DNA of 64,000 bases from Paraburkholderia youngii (GTDB taxonomy: Bacteria; Pseudomonadota; Gammaproteobacteria; Burkholderiales; Burkholderiaceae). The notes under the pieces were generated by a model. That model saw nothing but the letters and a program-made list of their open reading frames with translations, had not been told where the DNA came from and ran no database searches. The DNA is taken from positions 1,426,001 through 1,490,000 of the forward strand of contig NZ_JAALDK010000002.1 in NCBI RefSeq assembly GCF_013366925.1, read 5' to 3'. The position numbers and the translations under genes are program-made. Below, in pieces: positions 8,374 through 16,654 of this stretch; positions within the stretch are counted from its first letter, which is position 1, and each line of letters opens with the position of its first letter.

Positions 8374-9699
8374 TTAACGCCGCCCCGCCTCGGCTTTCAC
8401 ACCAACCATCAACGCAACCCCACTAACCACAAGCAAACCCGCAAGCAAATAGATGGCGACATCCATATTCCCCGTCATCGTACGTATCTGACCGATCACC
8501 CACGGACTGATGATCCCGCTCGTAATCCCAATACTGCTAATAAACGCAATCCCCGACGCAGCCGCTTTCCCGGACAGATAGCCCGTAGGCACCGCCCAAA
8601 AGATCGGCAGCGCCGCGAAAATCAACACGGCAGCCAGCGACAAGATACCCAGCATCGCAGCAAAGCTGCTCAGGTGCAGCGTAAGTGCCGCGAGCGCGAG
8701 ACCCCCGCCCACCGTGCAGAAAGCAAAATGCTTACGCCGTTCCCCAGTTCGATCCGAACGACGCGCAATCAGAATCAAACCCACCGCGCCGATCGCATTC
8801 GGCACCACGGTGTAAAGACTCACCGCCACGACATCCTGAACGCCGAAATCACGAACCATCAACGGCATCCAGAAGTTGAGTGTCAGCGATGCACAGGTCA
8901 GCGAAAAATAGATGAACGCGAACAGATAGACGCGCGGATTGAGCAACGCCGCAGCGAAGCTGCGACCATGATGCCCACTGTCTTTCGCCTGACCTTGCAC
9001 GCAAAGCGCGACGAGCCGGTCCTTTTCTGCCTGCGTGAGCCAGCTCGCGTCGTGAGGTTTGTCGACCAGATAGCGCCACGACAGCAATCCGAGAATCACA
9101 GCCGGTGCGCCTTCGATCGCAAACATCCATTGCCATCCGAACAGCTTCAGCACGCCGCCCATGTCCCGCATGATCCAGCCGGAGAAAAGTCCGCCGAGCA
9201 CGCCCGCGACCGCCACGCCCGCGAAAAACACCGAGATCACGGCGGCGCGCCGGCTGGCCGGAAACCAGTACGTCAGATACAGCACGATGCCCGGGAAAAA
9301 GCCCGCCTCGAACACGCCCAGCATGAAGCGCAGAACGTAAAAGTGCGCGGGCTTCGACACGAACATCATGCACATCGACGCGATGCCCCACAGCAGCATG
9401 ATCCGCATGAAGGTTTTACGCGCACCGTATTTGGCCAACAGGATGTTGCTCGGCACCTCGCACAGAACATAGCCGACATAGAACACGGCTGCGCCGAGTC
9501 CATACATCGCGTCGCTGAAGCCGAGATCATGCTTCATCTGCAATTGCGCGAAGCCGATGTTGATCCGGTCCAGAAACGACACGACGTAGCAAAGAAACAG
9601 AAACGGCACGATGCGCCACGCGACCTTTCTGAACATCGAATCGTCGCTAGCGACGGACGCGGCGTGGCCAATGGCGTTGCCATCGAGGGAATGCTGCAT
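8374..9699 (-). CDS. MFS transporter, anion:cation symporter (ACS) family
   Basis: A 441-aa twelve-helix permease. The first loop carries SFLDRINIGFAQLQM, the D-R-x-N pattern typical of ACS carriers for organic acids such as hexuronates, tartrate, phthalate and 4-hydroxyphenylacetate. The second loop has KYGARKTFMRIMLLWG. A central cytosolic loop separates two six-helix halves. It lies downstream of an MBL-fold gene on the same strand, with a terminator-like hairpin between them, and belongs to the same catabolic locus as an FAD monooxygenase and two IclR regulators. The substrate is therefore probably an aromatic or other organic acid; this is inference. Confidence 0.88.
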   Translation of the reverse strand: MQHSLDGNAIGHAASVASDDSMFRKVAWRIVPFLFLCYVVSFLDRINIGFAQLQMKHDLGFSDAMYGLGAAVFYVGYVLCEVPSNILLAKYGARKTFMRIMLLWGIASMCMMFVSKPAHFYVLRFMLGVFEAGFFPGIVLYLTYWFPASRRAAVISVFFAGVAVAGVLGGLFSGWIMRDMGGVLKLFGWQWMFAIEGAPAVILGLLSWRYLVDKPHDASWLTQAEKDRLVALCVQGQAKDSGHHGRSFAAALLNPRVYLFAFIYFSLTCASLTLNFWMPLMVRDFGVQDVVAVSLYTVVPNAIGAVGLILIARRSDRTGERRKHFAFCTVGGGLALAALTLHLSSFAAMLGILSLAAVLIFAALPIFWAVPTGYLSGKAAASGIAFISSIGITSGIISPWVIGQIRTMTGNMDVAIYLLAGLLVVSGVALMVGVKAEAGRR

Positions 9700-9785
9700 G
9701 TCTCGCTCCAGGTGCGGAGCGCGCCTGTACGAAGACGAGCGCGCCCGAGGCGTCTAGCGCGCCTTCATGGTTTGAACGGGGAAAA

Positions 9786-9807
9786 GGAAAGACCGGACGG
9801 TCTTTCC
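9786..9807 (-). terminator. Hairpin terminator between the MBL-fold and MFS genes
   Basis: GGAAAGACCG and CGGTCTTTCC form a perfect 10-bp stem with a 2-base centre. On the minus strand it is followed by TTTTCC. It lies 18 bp after the MBL gene stop and 87 bp before the MFS start, so it may separate or attenuate the two. Confidence 0.55.
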
Positions 9808-9824
9808 CGGAGTGCGTGGGGCGA

Positions 9825-10784
9825 TCAGCTCTGCAGGGCGTCCCACATCTCCTTATCGCGCTGCGCGGTCCAGATGCGCGGATGGCTGATGCCGCTCGCT
9901 TCGTCGTAGGCTCGCGACACGTCGAACGGCAGGCAATGCTCATAGATGAAGACGTTGCCGAACTTCGGGTCCATCGCCTTGCGCGTTAGCGCCATCGCAC
10001 CCTTCAGATCGAGCTTGTCCCTGAACGCATCGCGGCCCGCCTGCAATAGCGTGGTCACGAAGTCTTTCGTGTAGTCGAGGCCCTTGTTCACTTCCGCCGG
10101 CGACAGCAGCGCGGGGCCGCGGCCCGGCACCAGCTTCTCCGCATTCAGCGCGCGCAATGCTTCGAGCGTTGCCGGCCATTGTTCGAGTTGCGCGTCGCCG
10201 CAGTAACAGGCCGCGTCGTACTCGACCAGGTCGCCGGAGAACAACACCTTCTGCGATGGCAGCCAGACGATAGTGTCGCCCTTCGTGTGGCCCGAGCCGA
10301 GATGCGCGATGCGCACCTCGAGCTTGCCGAGAAAGAGCGTCATTTCCTTTTCGAACACCAGCGTCGGCCACGTCAGGCCGGGCACCGTTTCGACGCCTGC
10401 AAAAAGGCGCGGGAAGCGTTCGATCTCCGACTTCATATCGGCTTCGCCGCGCTCGACGATCATTTCGTAAGTGCCGCGGCTGGCGATCACCTGCTGCGCG
10501 CCTTCCTTGAAGTACGCCGACGCCCCCAGCACGCGCACTGCATGATAGTGCGACAGCACGACGTATTTGATCGGCTTGTCGGTGACGCTGCGGATCTTCG
10601 CGATCAGGTCTTGCGCCATGGCCGGCGTGGCGGTGGTGTCGACGATCAGCACGCCGTCGTCGCCGACGATCACGCCCGAGTTAGGGTCGCCCTCGGCCGT
10701 GTACGCATACGCGTTTTCCGACAATTGGGTCCACGTGATCTTCTTTTCTTCCAGGTCGGTCTGGGATGCGAAAGCCTTCGCCAT
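9825..10784 (-). CDS. MBL-fold metallo-hydrolase with altered zinc motif
   Basis: A 319-aa metallo-beta-lactamase-fold protein. The frame is open 20 codons further upstream, but ATG 10784 follows a GGAGA site and gives the expected N-terminus, MAKAFASQTD. Features of the fold are GDDGVLIVDTTAT, VVLSHYHAVRVLGAS, LGSGHTKGDTIVWLP and VLFSGDLVEYDAACYCG. The canonical HxHxDH reads H79-Y-H81-A-V83-R84, so the Asp and third His are replaced. The later His of GHTKGD and Asp of SGDLVE remain. It is transcribed toward an MFS gene and away from two IclR regulators, with operator-like repeats in between. Likely a hydrolase in the same pathway as the FAD monooxygenase; substrate unknown. Confidence 0.8.
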   Translation of the reverse strand: MAKAFASQTDLEEKKITWTQLSENAYAYTAEGDPNSGVIVGDDGVLIVDTTATPAMAQDLIAKIRSVTDKPIKYVVLSHYHAVRVLGASAYFKEGAQQVIASRGTYEMIVERGEADMKSEIERFPRLFAGVETVPGLTWPTLVFEKEMTLFLGKLEVRIAHLGSGHTKGDTIVWLPSQKVLFSGDLVEYDAACYCGDAQLEQWPATLEALRALNAEKLVPGRGPALLSPAEVNKGLDYTKDFVTTLLQAGRDAFRDKLDLKGAMALTRKAMDPKFGNVFIYEHCLPFDVSRAYDEASGISHPRIWTAQRDKEMWDALQS

Positions 10785-10844
10785 GTCTGTCTCCGTCTCG
10801 CGATTCGTTTGGGGGATGACTAATAGTCGTCGTCGCACGGACAT

Positions 10845-10877
10845 TTGTCAATGACAAAATACCTTGTCATTCACTAA
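10845..10877. promoter_or_regulatory. Likely IclR operator, two related sites
   Basis: TTGTCAATGACAA (10845-10857) is a near-perfect dyad. A second degenerate copy, TTGTCATTCACTAA, starts at 10864, 19 bp on. They lie between the divergent MBL-fold and IclR genes, where an IclR regulator would bind. Assignment to a particular IclR protein is inference. Confidence 0.5.
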
Positions 10878-10990
10878 GCCAGGGTAAACTCCGTTGGTTG
10901 GTCGGCACGGTCCGATCGGATACCATCTAGGCCTTCCACGGGCGACACCGAACGGGCCGAATCTCCTTCGAGGCAAGGTCGGACAACACG

Positions 10991-11794
10991 ATGGCTGATA
11001 CGACAAGCGAAAAGAAACAGCGGGGCATTCAAAGCGTCGAGGTCGGCGGACGGCTGCTGCAGGCGCTGGCGCGACAGCGCGAGCCGCTCGGGCTGACCGA
11101 ACTGGCCGGCGAGGCGCAGTTGTCGTCGGCGCAGGCGCATACGTATCTGGTGAGCCTGACGCGGCTCGGCCTCGTCAAGCGCGACGCGCTAACCGGAAAC
11201 TACGAGCCGGGGCCGCTATCGTTGCGGCTTGGCCTGATGCATATCGAACAGCAGCCCGTCTATCGCATCGCGGCGCCCCACGCGGCTGCGCTCGCGGAGC
11301 GGATCGGTCTTTGCGTCGCGATCTGCGTGGCGGGCGTGCAGGGACCGACCATCGTCCGGTACGAGCGCAGCGGTGCGCCACTGCATGTCAATCTGCACAT
11401 CGGCACGGTGATGTCGCTCGAAGCGACATCGACGGGCCGCGTCTTCTGCGCGTTTTGCCCACCCGAGCAGGTCGCGGAAATGGCGCGAAGCCAGGCGCAG
11501 TCGGCGGAGCCGACGCCGGCGCGCGGCCGCGCTGCCAAAGGGTCGGCTAGCGCCGAATGGCGAAAGCGCTTCGATGAGATCCGCGCGCGCGGCATCGAGC
11601 GCGGTATCGATGCGCCGAGTCCTGGCATCAGCAGTCTGAGCGTGCCGGTGTTCGATGGCGACCAACGGATGCAGCTCGCGTTGACGGCGATCGGCTCGTC
11701 GGGCTCGATCGACGTCGCGTGGGATGGCGCGGTCGCACGTCAGTTGCTCGAAACTTCCCGACGCATCACCGCAGCGCTGGTTATACCCACCTGA
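10991..11794 (+). CDS. IclR-family transcriptional regulator (first of two)
   Basis: A 267-aa regulator with an N-terminal winged helix (about residues 15-75, GIQSVEVGGRLLQALARQ through SSAQAHTYLVSL) and a C-terminal IclR effector domain with RYERSGAPLHVNLHIGTVMSL and IDAPSPGISSLSVPVFDG. It is divergent from the MBL-fold/MFS pair and lies 5 bp before a second IclR gene that is clearly homologous but diverged. The pair probably controls the surrounding monooxygenase locus. The inducer is not evident from sequence. Confidence 0.88.
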   Translation: MADTTSEKKQRGIQSVEVGGRLLQALARQREPLGLTELAGEAQLSSAQAHTYLVSLTRLGLVKRDALTGNYEPGPLSLRLGLMHIEQQPVYRIAAPHAAALAERIGLCVAICVAGVQGPTIVRYERSGAPLHVNLHIGTVMSLEATSTGRVFCAFCPPEQVAEMARSQAQSAEPTPARGRAAKGSASAEWRKRFDEIRARGIERGIDAPSPGISSLSVPVFDGDQRMQLALTAIGSSGSIDVAWDGAVARQLLETSRRITAALVIPT

Positions 11795-11799
11795 GAATC

Positions 11800-12654
11800 A
11801 TGCAGATCGAAACCCCGGACGCGTCCGACGCGAACACGCCCCCACTCAGCGATACGAAAGCTCAGCGCGGCATCAGCGCGCTCGACAACACCGGTGATCT
11901 CCTGCTGGCACTCGTTGCCGCCGGCCGCCCGCTGTCGCTGCGCGATCTGGCCGCCGCCGCCGATATGCCCGCCGCCAAGGCGTTTCCGCATCTGGTGAGT
12001 CTGCTCAAGGTGGGCTTGCTGAGCCGCGACGACGCGGGTCTTTTCGGCGCGGGACCGCTCGGCATGGAGCTCGGCCTGATCGCGTTGCAGCGCATGTCGC
12101 CGATTCGCGATGCCGAACCGGAGATCGTCACGCTCGCGGCGGAGTCCGGCATGAGCGTCGCAGTGGCGATTCTTGGACCTTTGGGGCCTACCGTTATCCG
12201 CTTCGAGGAATCGGCGCGACCGCAACACGTGAGCCTGCGCGTGGGCACCGTGATGTCGCTCGTCAACACGGCGATAGGGCGCGTGTTCGCCGCGCATCTC
12301 GCGGACGACGTATTGGTCGGGCTGTTGTCGCAGGAATCGATCAGACTTGCTGGCGCGCCGGCCGCGGAGGTGTTCGTGTCGTCGAAAAAGGGCGCGCCGT
12401 CATTGGTCCCGACCTATCTGGCACGGCGCGCGAAAGTGCGCAACGACGGTATCGATGACGCACTCGATGCGCCGGTGCCGGGCATCGGCGCGTTGGCCGC
12501 GCCCGTGTTCGATCACACAGGCAGCGTCAGTCTGGTGGTCGCGGTGATCGGTCCGTCGGGCGGCGCTGATTTCAGCCTGGGCGGCGCGACCGCGCAGAGG
12601 CTGCTCGCCACGACACGACGGCTGTCGTGGCGATTCGGCTGGATTGGGCACTGA
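11800..12654 (+). CDS. IclR-family transcriptional regulator (second of two)
   Basis: A 284-aa regulator. The frame overlaps the first regulator if extended, but ATG 11800, 5 bp after the preceding stop, gives the natural start MQIETPDASD. The HTH region (GISALDNTGDLLLALVAAG through MPAAKAFPHLVSLL) and effector domain (RFEESARPQHVSLRVGTVMSL, DAPVPGIGALAAPVFDH) align along their length with the upstream protein. This suggests an old tandem duplication. It converges with the DUF2783 gene, whose stop is 8 bp away. Two adjacent IclR paralogues may respond to different intermediates or form a heteromer; this is inference. Confidence 0.88.
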   Translation: MQIETPDASDANTPPLSDTKAQRGISALDNTGDLLLALVAAGRPLSLRDLAAAADMPAAKAFPHLVSLLKVGLLSRDDAGLFGAGPLGMELGLIALQRMSPIRDAEPEIVTLAAESGMSVAVAILGPLGPTVIRFEESARPQHVSLRVGTVMSLVNTAIGRVFAAHLADDVLVGLLSQESIRLAGAPAAEVFVSSKKGAPSLVPTYLARRAKVRNDGIDDALDAPVPGIGALAAPVFDHTGSVSLVVAVIGPSGGADFSLGGATAQRLLATTRRLSWRFGWIGH

Positions 12655-12661
12655 ACCTGGT

Positions 12662-12853
12662 TCAATCCGCGCGCGCCAGCGCAAGCGCTTCGAGCAGCAC
12701 GTCGGCATCGCCGATGTGGTTCGCGAGCAGCAGCACGAGCTTCGCGTTCATGAAGTGGCTTTGCTCGTCGGTCAGTCCGTTGTGCGCGTCGATGAGTTTT
12801 TCATAGAACGCATCGGGATCGGCCATGTTCGTTTCGATGTTCAGCTTGGTCAT
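12662..12853 (-). CDS. DUF2783 small protein
   Basis: A 63-aa protein (MTKLNIETNMADPDAFYEKL, ending LLEALALARAD) matching the small DUF2783 family that typically accompanies FAD-dependent aromatic monooxygenases in proteobacteria. It starts 5 bp after the stop of the monooxygenase gene, so the two are cotranscribed. The sequence is helical and acidic with no signal peptide. A structural or accessory role for the oxygenase is inferred from consistent neighbourhood; no biochemical function is established to my knowledge. Confidence 0.8.
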   Translation of the reverse strand: MTKLNIETNMADPDAFYEKLIDAHNGLTDEQSHFMNAKLVLLLANHIGDADVLLEALALARAD

Positions 12854-12858
12854 GATGG

Positions 12859-14544
12859 TTATCCGTTGCAAGTTGCGCGATCCACTGCCTTGGTGACCGA
12901 TGCGGTGTCGAGAGCGCGCCAGCGCGCGCAGACGTGCTGGTCCGGACGCAGCAGATAAAACGTGCCGGGCCGCGCATCGAAGCGATGCGTGAGAATGCCT
13001 TCTACATCTTCGATCACCGTGACGTGAGGCATGTCCGGCAAAGCGGTCACGGGCGCGCCGCGCGGCACGACGATCAACGAGTGGACCGGCACCGCGAGAC
13101 CGGCGAGCGCGCGAAGCTGTTCGGCGCATTTCGTCAGGTCGTCTCCCTGGCCGCAGAAGTGCACGCCCGTGAAGCCGCCATGTCCGGTCTGATTCAGGAA
13201 CCAGGCGCTTTCGCCAGCCACCTTGACGGGCGCGTCGGTGCTTGCCGCACCGGGCACCATCCCACAGGTGAACACGTCGGCGTCGGGTGTGTTCAGCGGC
13301 GAGTCGCGCAGAATCGCCGGCACCGACAGACGGCCGCTGTTGACGATGCGCCGCGCGAACGGACACTCTTTCGCAAGCTTGAGCGTCGCATCGCGGAACA
13401 TACGCGACACCGCGCTTTTCGGCGTGATGAAGTCGGTGGCGCGCGATGAGTTCAGGATGTTTTCGTCCGCCGCGTATTCGCGCTCCGATGCATAAGTATC
13501 GAGCAGCGCCGGCGGCGCGTCGCCGTTGACGACGAGCCGCAGCTTCCAGGCGAGATTGTCGGCATCCTGCACGCCGCTATTCGCGCCGCGCGCGCCGAAC
13601 GGCGAGACACCGTGCGCCGAATCGCCCGCGAACAGCACGCGGCCATGCCGGAAGCTGTCCATCCGCAAACACGAAAACGTGTAGACGCTGACCCATTCGA
13701 GCTCGAACTCGGCATCGTCGCCGAGCAGCGCTTTGACGCGCGGAATCACTTTTTCAGGCTGTTTCTCCGCGACCGGATCGGCGTCCCAGCCGAGCTGGAA
13801 ATCGATGCGCCAGACGTGGTCGGGTTGCCTGTGCAGCAGTACCGATTGATTGCGATGGAAGGGCGGATCGAACCAGAACCAGCGTTCGGTCGGAAACGGC
13901 GCCTTCATTTTCACATCCGCGATCAGGAAGCGGTCTTTGAAGGTTCGACCGTGGCTGTCGAGACCGAGCGCCTTGCGCACCGCGCTGCGCGCGCCGTCGG
14001 CGGCGACCACGTATTGAGCGCGCATCGGATAAATGCCGTCGGGCGTTTCGACCTGCAACTCGACATGGTCGTCTTGCTGCGTCACTCCGATCACATTGCT
14101 TTTCCAGCGCATTTGCAGATTCGCGGTCTGCTTCGCCTGGTCTGCCAGATAGCCTTCGACGTAGTACTGCTGCAGGTTGATGAACGCAGGTCGCGCGTGG
14201 CCTGTTTCGGGCAGCAGGTTGAAGGTATAAATCAGCTCGTCCTGCAGGAACACCTTGCCGACGTTCCAGCTCACGCCTTTGTCGACCATCTGCTTGCCAC
14301 AGCCGAGGCGGTCGAAAATTTCCAGCGTGCGCTTCGCAAAACAGATTGCGCGCGAACCGCTCGACAGCGTGTCGTCGTTGTCGAGCAGCACGGTGCGAAC
14401 GCCCTGCTGGGCCAGATCGATGGCCGCGGACAACCCGACCGGGCCAGCGCCGATCACGACGACCGGATAGGTGAGCGGGGCACCGGCATCGTGGTCGGCG
14501 GCTCGCTCGTAGTCGAAGCGCATCGTTTGGTAGTCGATCTGCAT
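12859..14544 (-). CDS. FAD-dependent aromatic monooxygenase, MhpA/PheA-like
   Basis: A 561-aa flavin hydroxylase. The N-terminal dinucleotide fold has VVVIGAGPVGLSAA (Gly32, 34 and 37). An FAD/NAD region reads QYVVAADGARSAVRKALG, and the second FAD motif is VLFAGDSAHGVSPFGARGANSG. The C-terminal thioredoxin-like domain (about 410-555) is typical of phenol and 3-(3-hydroxyphenyl)propionate type hydroxylases. It leads an operon with DUF2783 and lies in a locus with an MBL hydrolase, an MFS carrier and two IclR regulators, suggesting a catabolic route for an aromatic acid. No ring-cleavage gene is visible nearby, so the substrate and pathway remain open. Confidence 0.87.
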   Translation of the reverse strand: MQIDYQTMRFDYERAADHDAGAPLTYPVVVIGAGPVGLSAAIDLAQQGVRTVLLDNDDTLSSGSRAICFAKRTLEIFDRLGCGKQMVDKGVSWNVGKVFLQDELIYTFNLLPETGHARPAFINLQQYYVEGYLADQAKQTANLQMRWKSNVIGVTQQDDHVELQVETPDGIYPMRAQYVVAADGARSAVRKALGLDSHGRTFKDRFLIADVKMKAPFPTERWFWFDPPFHRNQSVLLHRQPDHVWRIDFQLGWDADPVAEKQPEKVIPRVKALLGDDAEFELEWVSVYTFSCLRMDSFRHGRVLFAGDSAHGVSPFGARGANSGVQDADNLAWKLRLVVNGDAPPALLDTYASEREYAADENILNSSRATDFITPKSAVSRMFRDATLKLAKECPFARRIVNSGRLSVPAILRDSPLNTPDADVFTCGMVPGAASTDAPVKVAGESAWFLNQTGHGGFTGVHFCGQGDDLTKCAEQLRALAGLAVPVHSLIVVPRGAPVTALPDMPHVTVIEDVEGILTHRFDARPGTFYLLRPDQHVCARWRALDTASVTKAVDRATCNG

Positions 14545-14581
14545 GGCGTCTCCGGTTCTGCGGATATCTTCGATTAATCTA

Positions 14582-14606
14582 TAGCAAGCACTATTGCTCC
14601 TTGCTA
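14582..14606. promoter_or_regulatory. Candidate operator upstream of the FAD monooxygenase
   Basis: TAGCAAG (14582-14588) and CTTGCTA (14600-14606) are inverted repeats separated by 11 bases, 38 bp upstream of the monooxygenase start. The site differs from the TTGTCA repeats in front of the MBL gene. The locus has two IclR regulators, so two distinct sites are plausible. Confidence 0.4.
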
Positions 14607-14689
14607 ATGCTGCTCATTTTATAAAGCTTTTCGAGCGATCGAATCTGTATTTACCCTGGTGCGGTTTGCTCCCGCATGTGCTGACCTTG

Positions 14690-14933
14690 CAACGAAATCG
14701 CTGACTCGCAGGTCGTGGAGGCGATTCAGCGAGTGAGTGTTCTCATCGCGGAAATCAGCAACGCTGGTGCGCAGCAGAGCGTCGGCGTCGGGCAAGTCGG
14801 TGAAGCGGTCAATCAGATAGACGAAACAACGCAGCAAAACGTAGCGCGCGTCGACGAAAGGGCTTCGGCGGCGGAGAGCTCGAGGCAACAGGCTGCAAAC
14901 CTCGTTGACTGCGTCGCACAGTTCAGGTTTTGA
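14690..14933 (+). pseudogene. C-terminal fragment of a methyl-accepting chemotaxis protein
   Basis: The frame reads VVEAIQRVSVLIAEIS, then QQSVGVGQVGEAVNQID and ETTQQN, which is the end of an MCP signalling domain. The normal following NAALVEE-type stretch is degraded and the tail ends QQAANLVDCVAQFRF. No transmembrane, HAMP or hairpin-tip region is present. This is a 3' remnant. The sequence from 14607 to 14690 shows nothing else. Confidence 0.7.
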
Positions 14934-14984
14934 GTGAGATGGCCGGCCGGCTTGCTACGGTGAAGTTGCTAAAAACTGCCATAT

Positions 14985-15023
14985 AAAAAATTGCGGAGCC
15001 GCTCGCACATGCGAGGGCTCCGC
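14985..15023 (-). terminator. Rho-independent terminator of the 119-aa secreted protein gene
   Basis: GCGGAGCC (14993-15000) pairs with GGCTCCGC (15016-15023), and inner CTCGC/GCGAG pairs extend the stem. On the minus strand the hairpin is followed by six T residues (14985-14990). It lies 103 bp after the upstream gene's stop. Confidence 0.8.
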
Positions 15024-15125
15024 TGTTAGGAAGGGCCGGGTGCCGACTGATCATCTTCGATTTGATTCTTCTCCGCTGAGGACCGGCCCCCGCTCTTCCT
15101 GAACAAACCCCGTAGCGTTTATGAC

Positions 15126-15485
15126 TCATTGGGTGGTATGCGCCGCGCCGGCCTGAGTCGTGCCAGGTTGTGCCGATTCAGCCAAGGCCGCGCGTGCGCG
15201 GTCGCGGGATTCGCTCGCCGCCTGGTTGCGTTCTTGCCGGGCATCGCGAGCTTCGGCCCTGAATGCCTTTCTGGCTTCCGCGGTCCGGGCGCGTTGTTCG
15301 CGGTTGGCCTCGCGAATCTCGTTTCGCTTCTGAACGATAGGGTCATTGTGGGTAGTCGCCGGCACGGTAGCAACCTCTGCGACCGGGGGCGCCGTCGTGG
15401 TTGGCTGCTGCGCGATAGCTGCGCCCGAAGTCATCAGGCCGAGCACGACGAGCGTTGTGGCGATTCGGTTGGTAAGGCGGCTCAT
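15126..15485 (-). CDS. Small secreted Ala/Arg-rich helical protein, unknown
   Basis: A 119-aa protein with a clean signal peptide (MSRLTNRIATTLVVLGLMTS, cleavage near AIA-QQ at residue 25). A Thr/Ala/Pro linker follows, then a highly charged helical stretch, about residues 50-100, with repeated Glu-Ala-Arg groups. A GGAGAG site precedes the start. It is monocistronic with its own terminator. Such periplasmic helical proteins are common in Burkholderia genomes. I recognise no named family; a periplasmic stress or chaperone role would be a guess. Confidence 0.7.
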   Translation of the reverse strand: MSRLTNRIATTLVVLGLMTSGAAIAQQPTTTAPPVAEVATVPATTHNDPIVQKRNEIREANREQRARTAEARKAFRAEARDARQERNQAASESRDRARAALAESAQPGTTQAGAAHTTQ

Positions 15486-15709
15486 GATTTACTCTCCGTT
15501 CAATTGAGGTCTACTGAATAATGACGACTGTCTTCTAAGTGAGGTGAGGTTGTCAGCCGACTGCGGTTGCCTCCGGTACAGCGAGGCGCTGATGGACTCT
15601 TTCGGATTCGTCTCAGCACAGGACCCATTCTAACGAACGTCACATTCATTTCAAATAGCTTTCATTGAGATTTGCCAGGGTAAACCCTCTATTGGCAGGG
15701 CTGAATTTA

Positions 15710-15832
15710 GTGCCCGACCTTGCGGGGTCGCCGCTGATCGTCCGTGCGGCGGGTCTCCTCGTGTTGATTTACGCAGTTGTGCCGACGATCATTCGACGGT
15801 GTGTGAATCGACAACCGGACCGCCACGACTGA
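15710..15832 (+). CDS. Possible small single-span membrane protein, 40 aa
   Basis: A GTG-started frame encodes VPDLAGSPLI followed by a hydrophobic helix (LLVLIYAVVPTII) and a basic tail RRCVNRQPDRHD. The hydrophobic core flanked by Arg and His residues looks like a small inner-membrane protein. The start is uncertain, because no ATG or strong ribosome binding site is present. The rest of 15486-15855 shows no supported gene. Confidence 0.3.
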   Translation: MPDLAGSPLIVRAAGLLVLIYAVVPTIIRRCVNRQPDRHD

Positions 15833-15855
15833 GCGAAACCAGCGGAGACGGGTTT

Positions 15856-16583
15856 ATGCGAGCGATCCAGATTCATGAATACGGCGGTCCCGAGGTGCTG
15901 CGCCGTGTCGAACTCGACATACCGAAGCCGGGTTCCGGCGAGGTGCTGATATCGTGGGGCGCATACGCCGACTTTGCGATCGGGCCCGCCGCGCGGCTCG
16001 CGCGCCTGCCGGACGATATCGCTACGACATTGCGGCTGCGTCGATCTTTCAGGGTTCGACGGCGCACTATCTGATCGAAGACGTGGCGAAGCTCGAAGCG
16101 GGCATGACCTGTCTCGTGCATGCGGCCTCAGGAGGCATCGGACAGTTGCTCGTGCAGCTTGCGAGACGTCGCGGCGCGGAAGTGTTCGCGACGACGAGTA
16201 CGCCGCAAAAGGCTGCTATCGCGCGAGCGCGCGGCGCGGATCATGTGATGCTCTATAAAAACGGCGCCTTCGCTGATCGGATTCGCGAGTTGACCCACGG
16301 GAGGGGCGTCGATGTGGTGTTCGATGCGGTCGGTAAGGCTACCTTGCGCGATAGCTTTCGCGCCGCACGCGTGCGCGGCCTGATCATCAACTATGGTTCG
16401 GTCACGGGACCGATGCGCGACCTCGATCCCTGCGAACTTGGTGAGGCGGGCTCGCTGTTTCTCACGCGTCCGCGGCTGGCCGATCATCTCGCCGATGCCG
16501 CCACGGTGCAGCGGCGAGCGGACGATGTGTTCGCCGCCATCCGGCAAGGCGCGCTCAATGTCGAGAGCGCTGCCGGGCACTGA
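15856..16583 (+). pseudogene. Zinc-less quinone oxidoreductase (MDR family), broken
   Basis: The start MRAIQIHEYGGPEVL is the classic Qor N-terminus. The text then jumps from GSGEVLI directly to WGAYADFAIGPAARLARLPDD, so about 70-80 residues of the catalytic GroES-like domain are missing. Near 16025-16035 a one-base change shifts the frame to AAASIFQGSTAHYLI. This continues through the NADPH fold (HAASGGIGQLLVQLARRRGAEV) to the normal C-terminus. With both an internal deletion and a frameshift this gene is dead. The preserved C-terminal half suggests fairly recent loss. Confidence 0.8.
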
Positions 16584-16654
16584 AGCGTCGGGTTGAGCTC
16601 GGCAAGTGGTATTCGTGATACGTTAGCTGACACAGACAGCGACGGAGACCGCAG

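Noticed and set aside
8164..9909. A 581-residue open frame on the plus strand
   Set aside because: It is antisense to the MFS transporter gene, and its Arg/His-rich translation is the usual product of the opposite strand in GC-rich DNA. Only the first 60 codons (the Rhs scrap) look coding.
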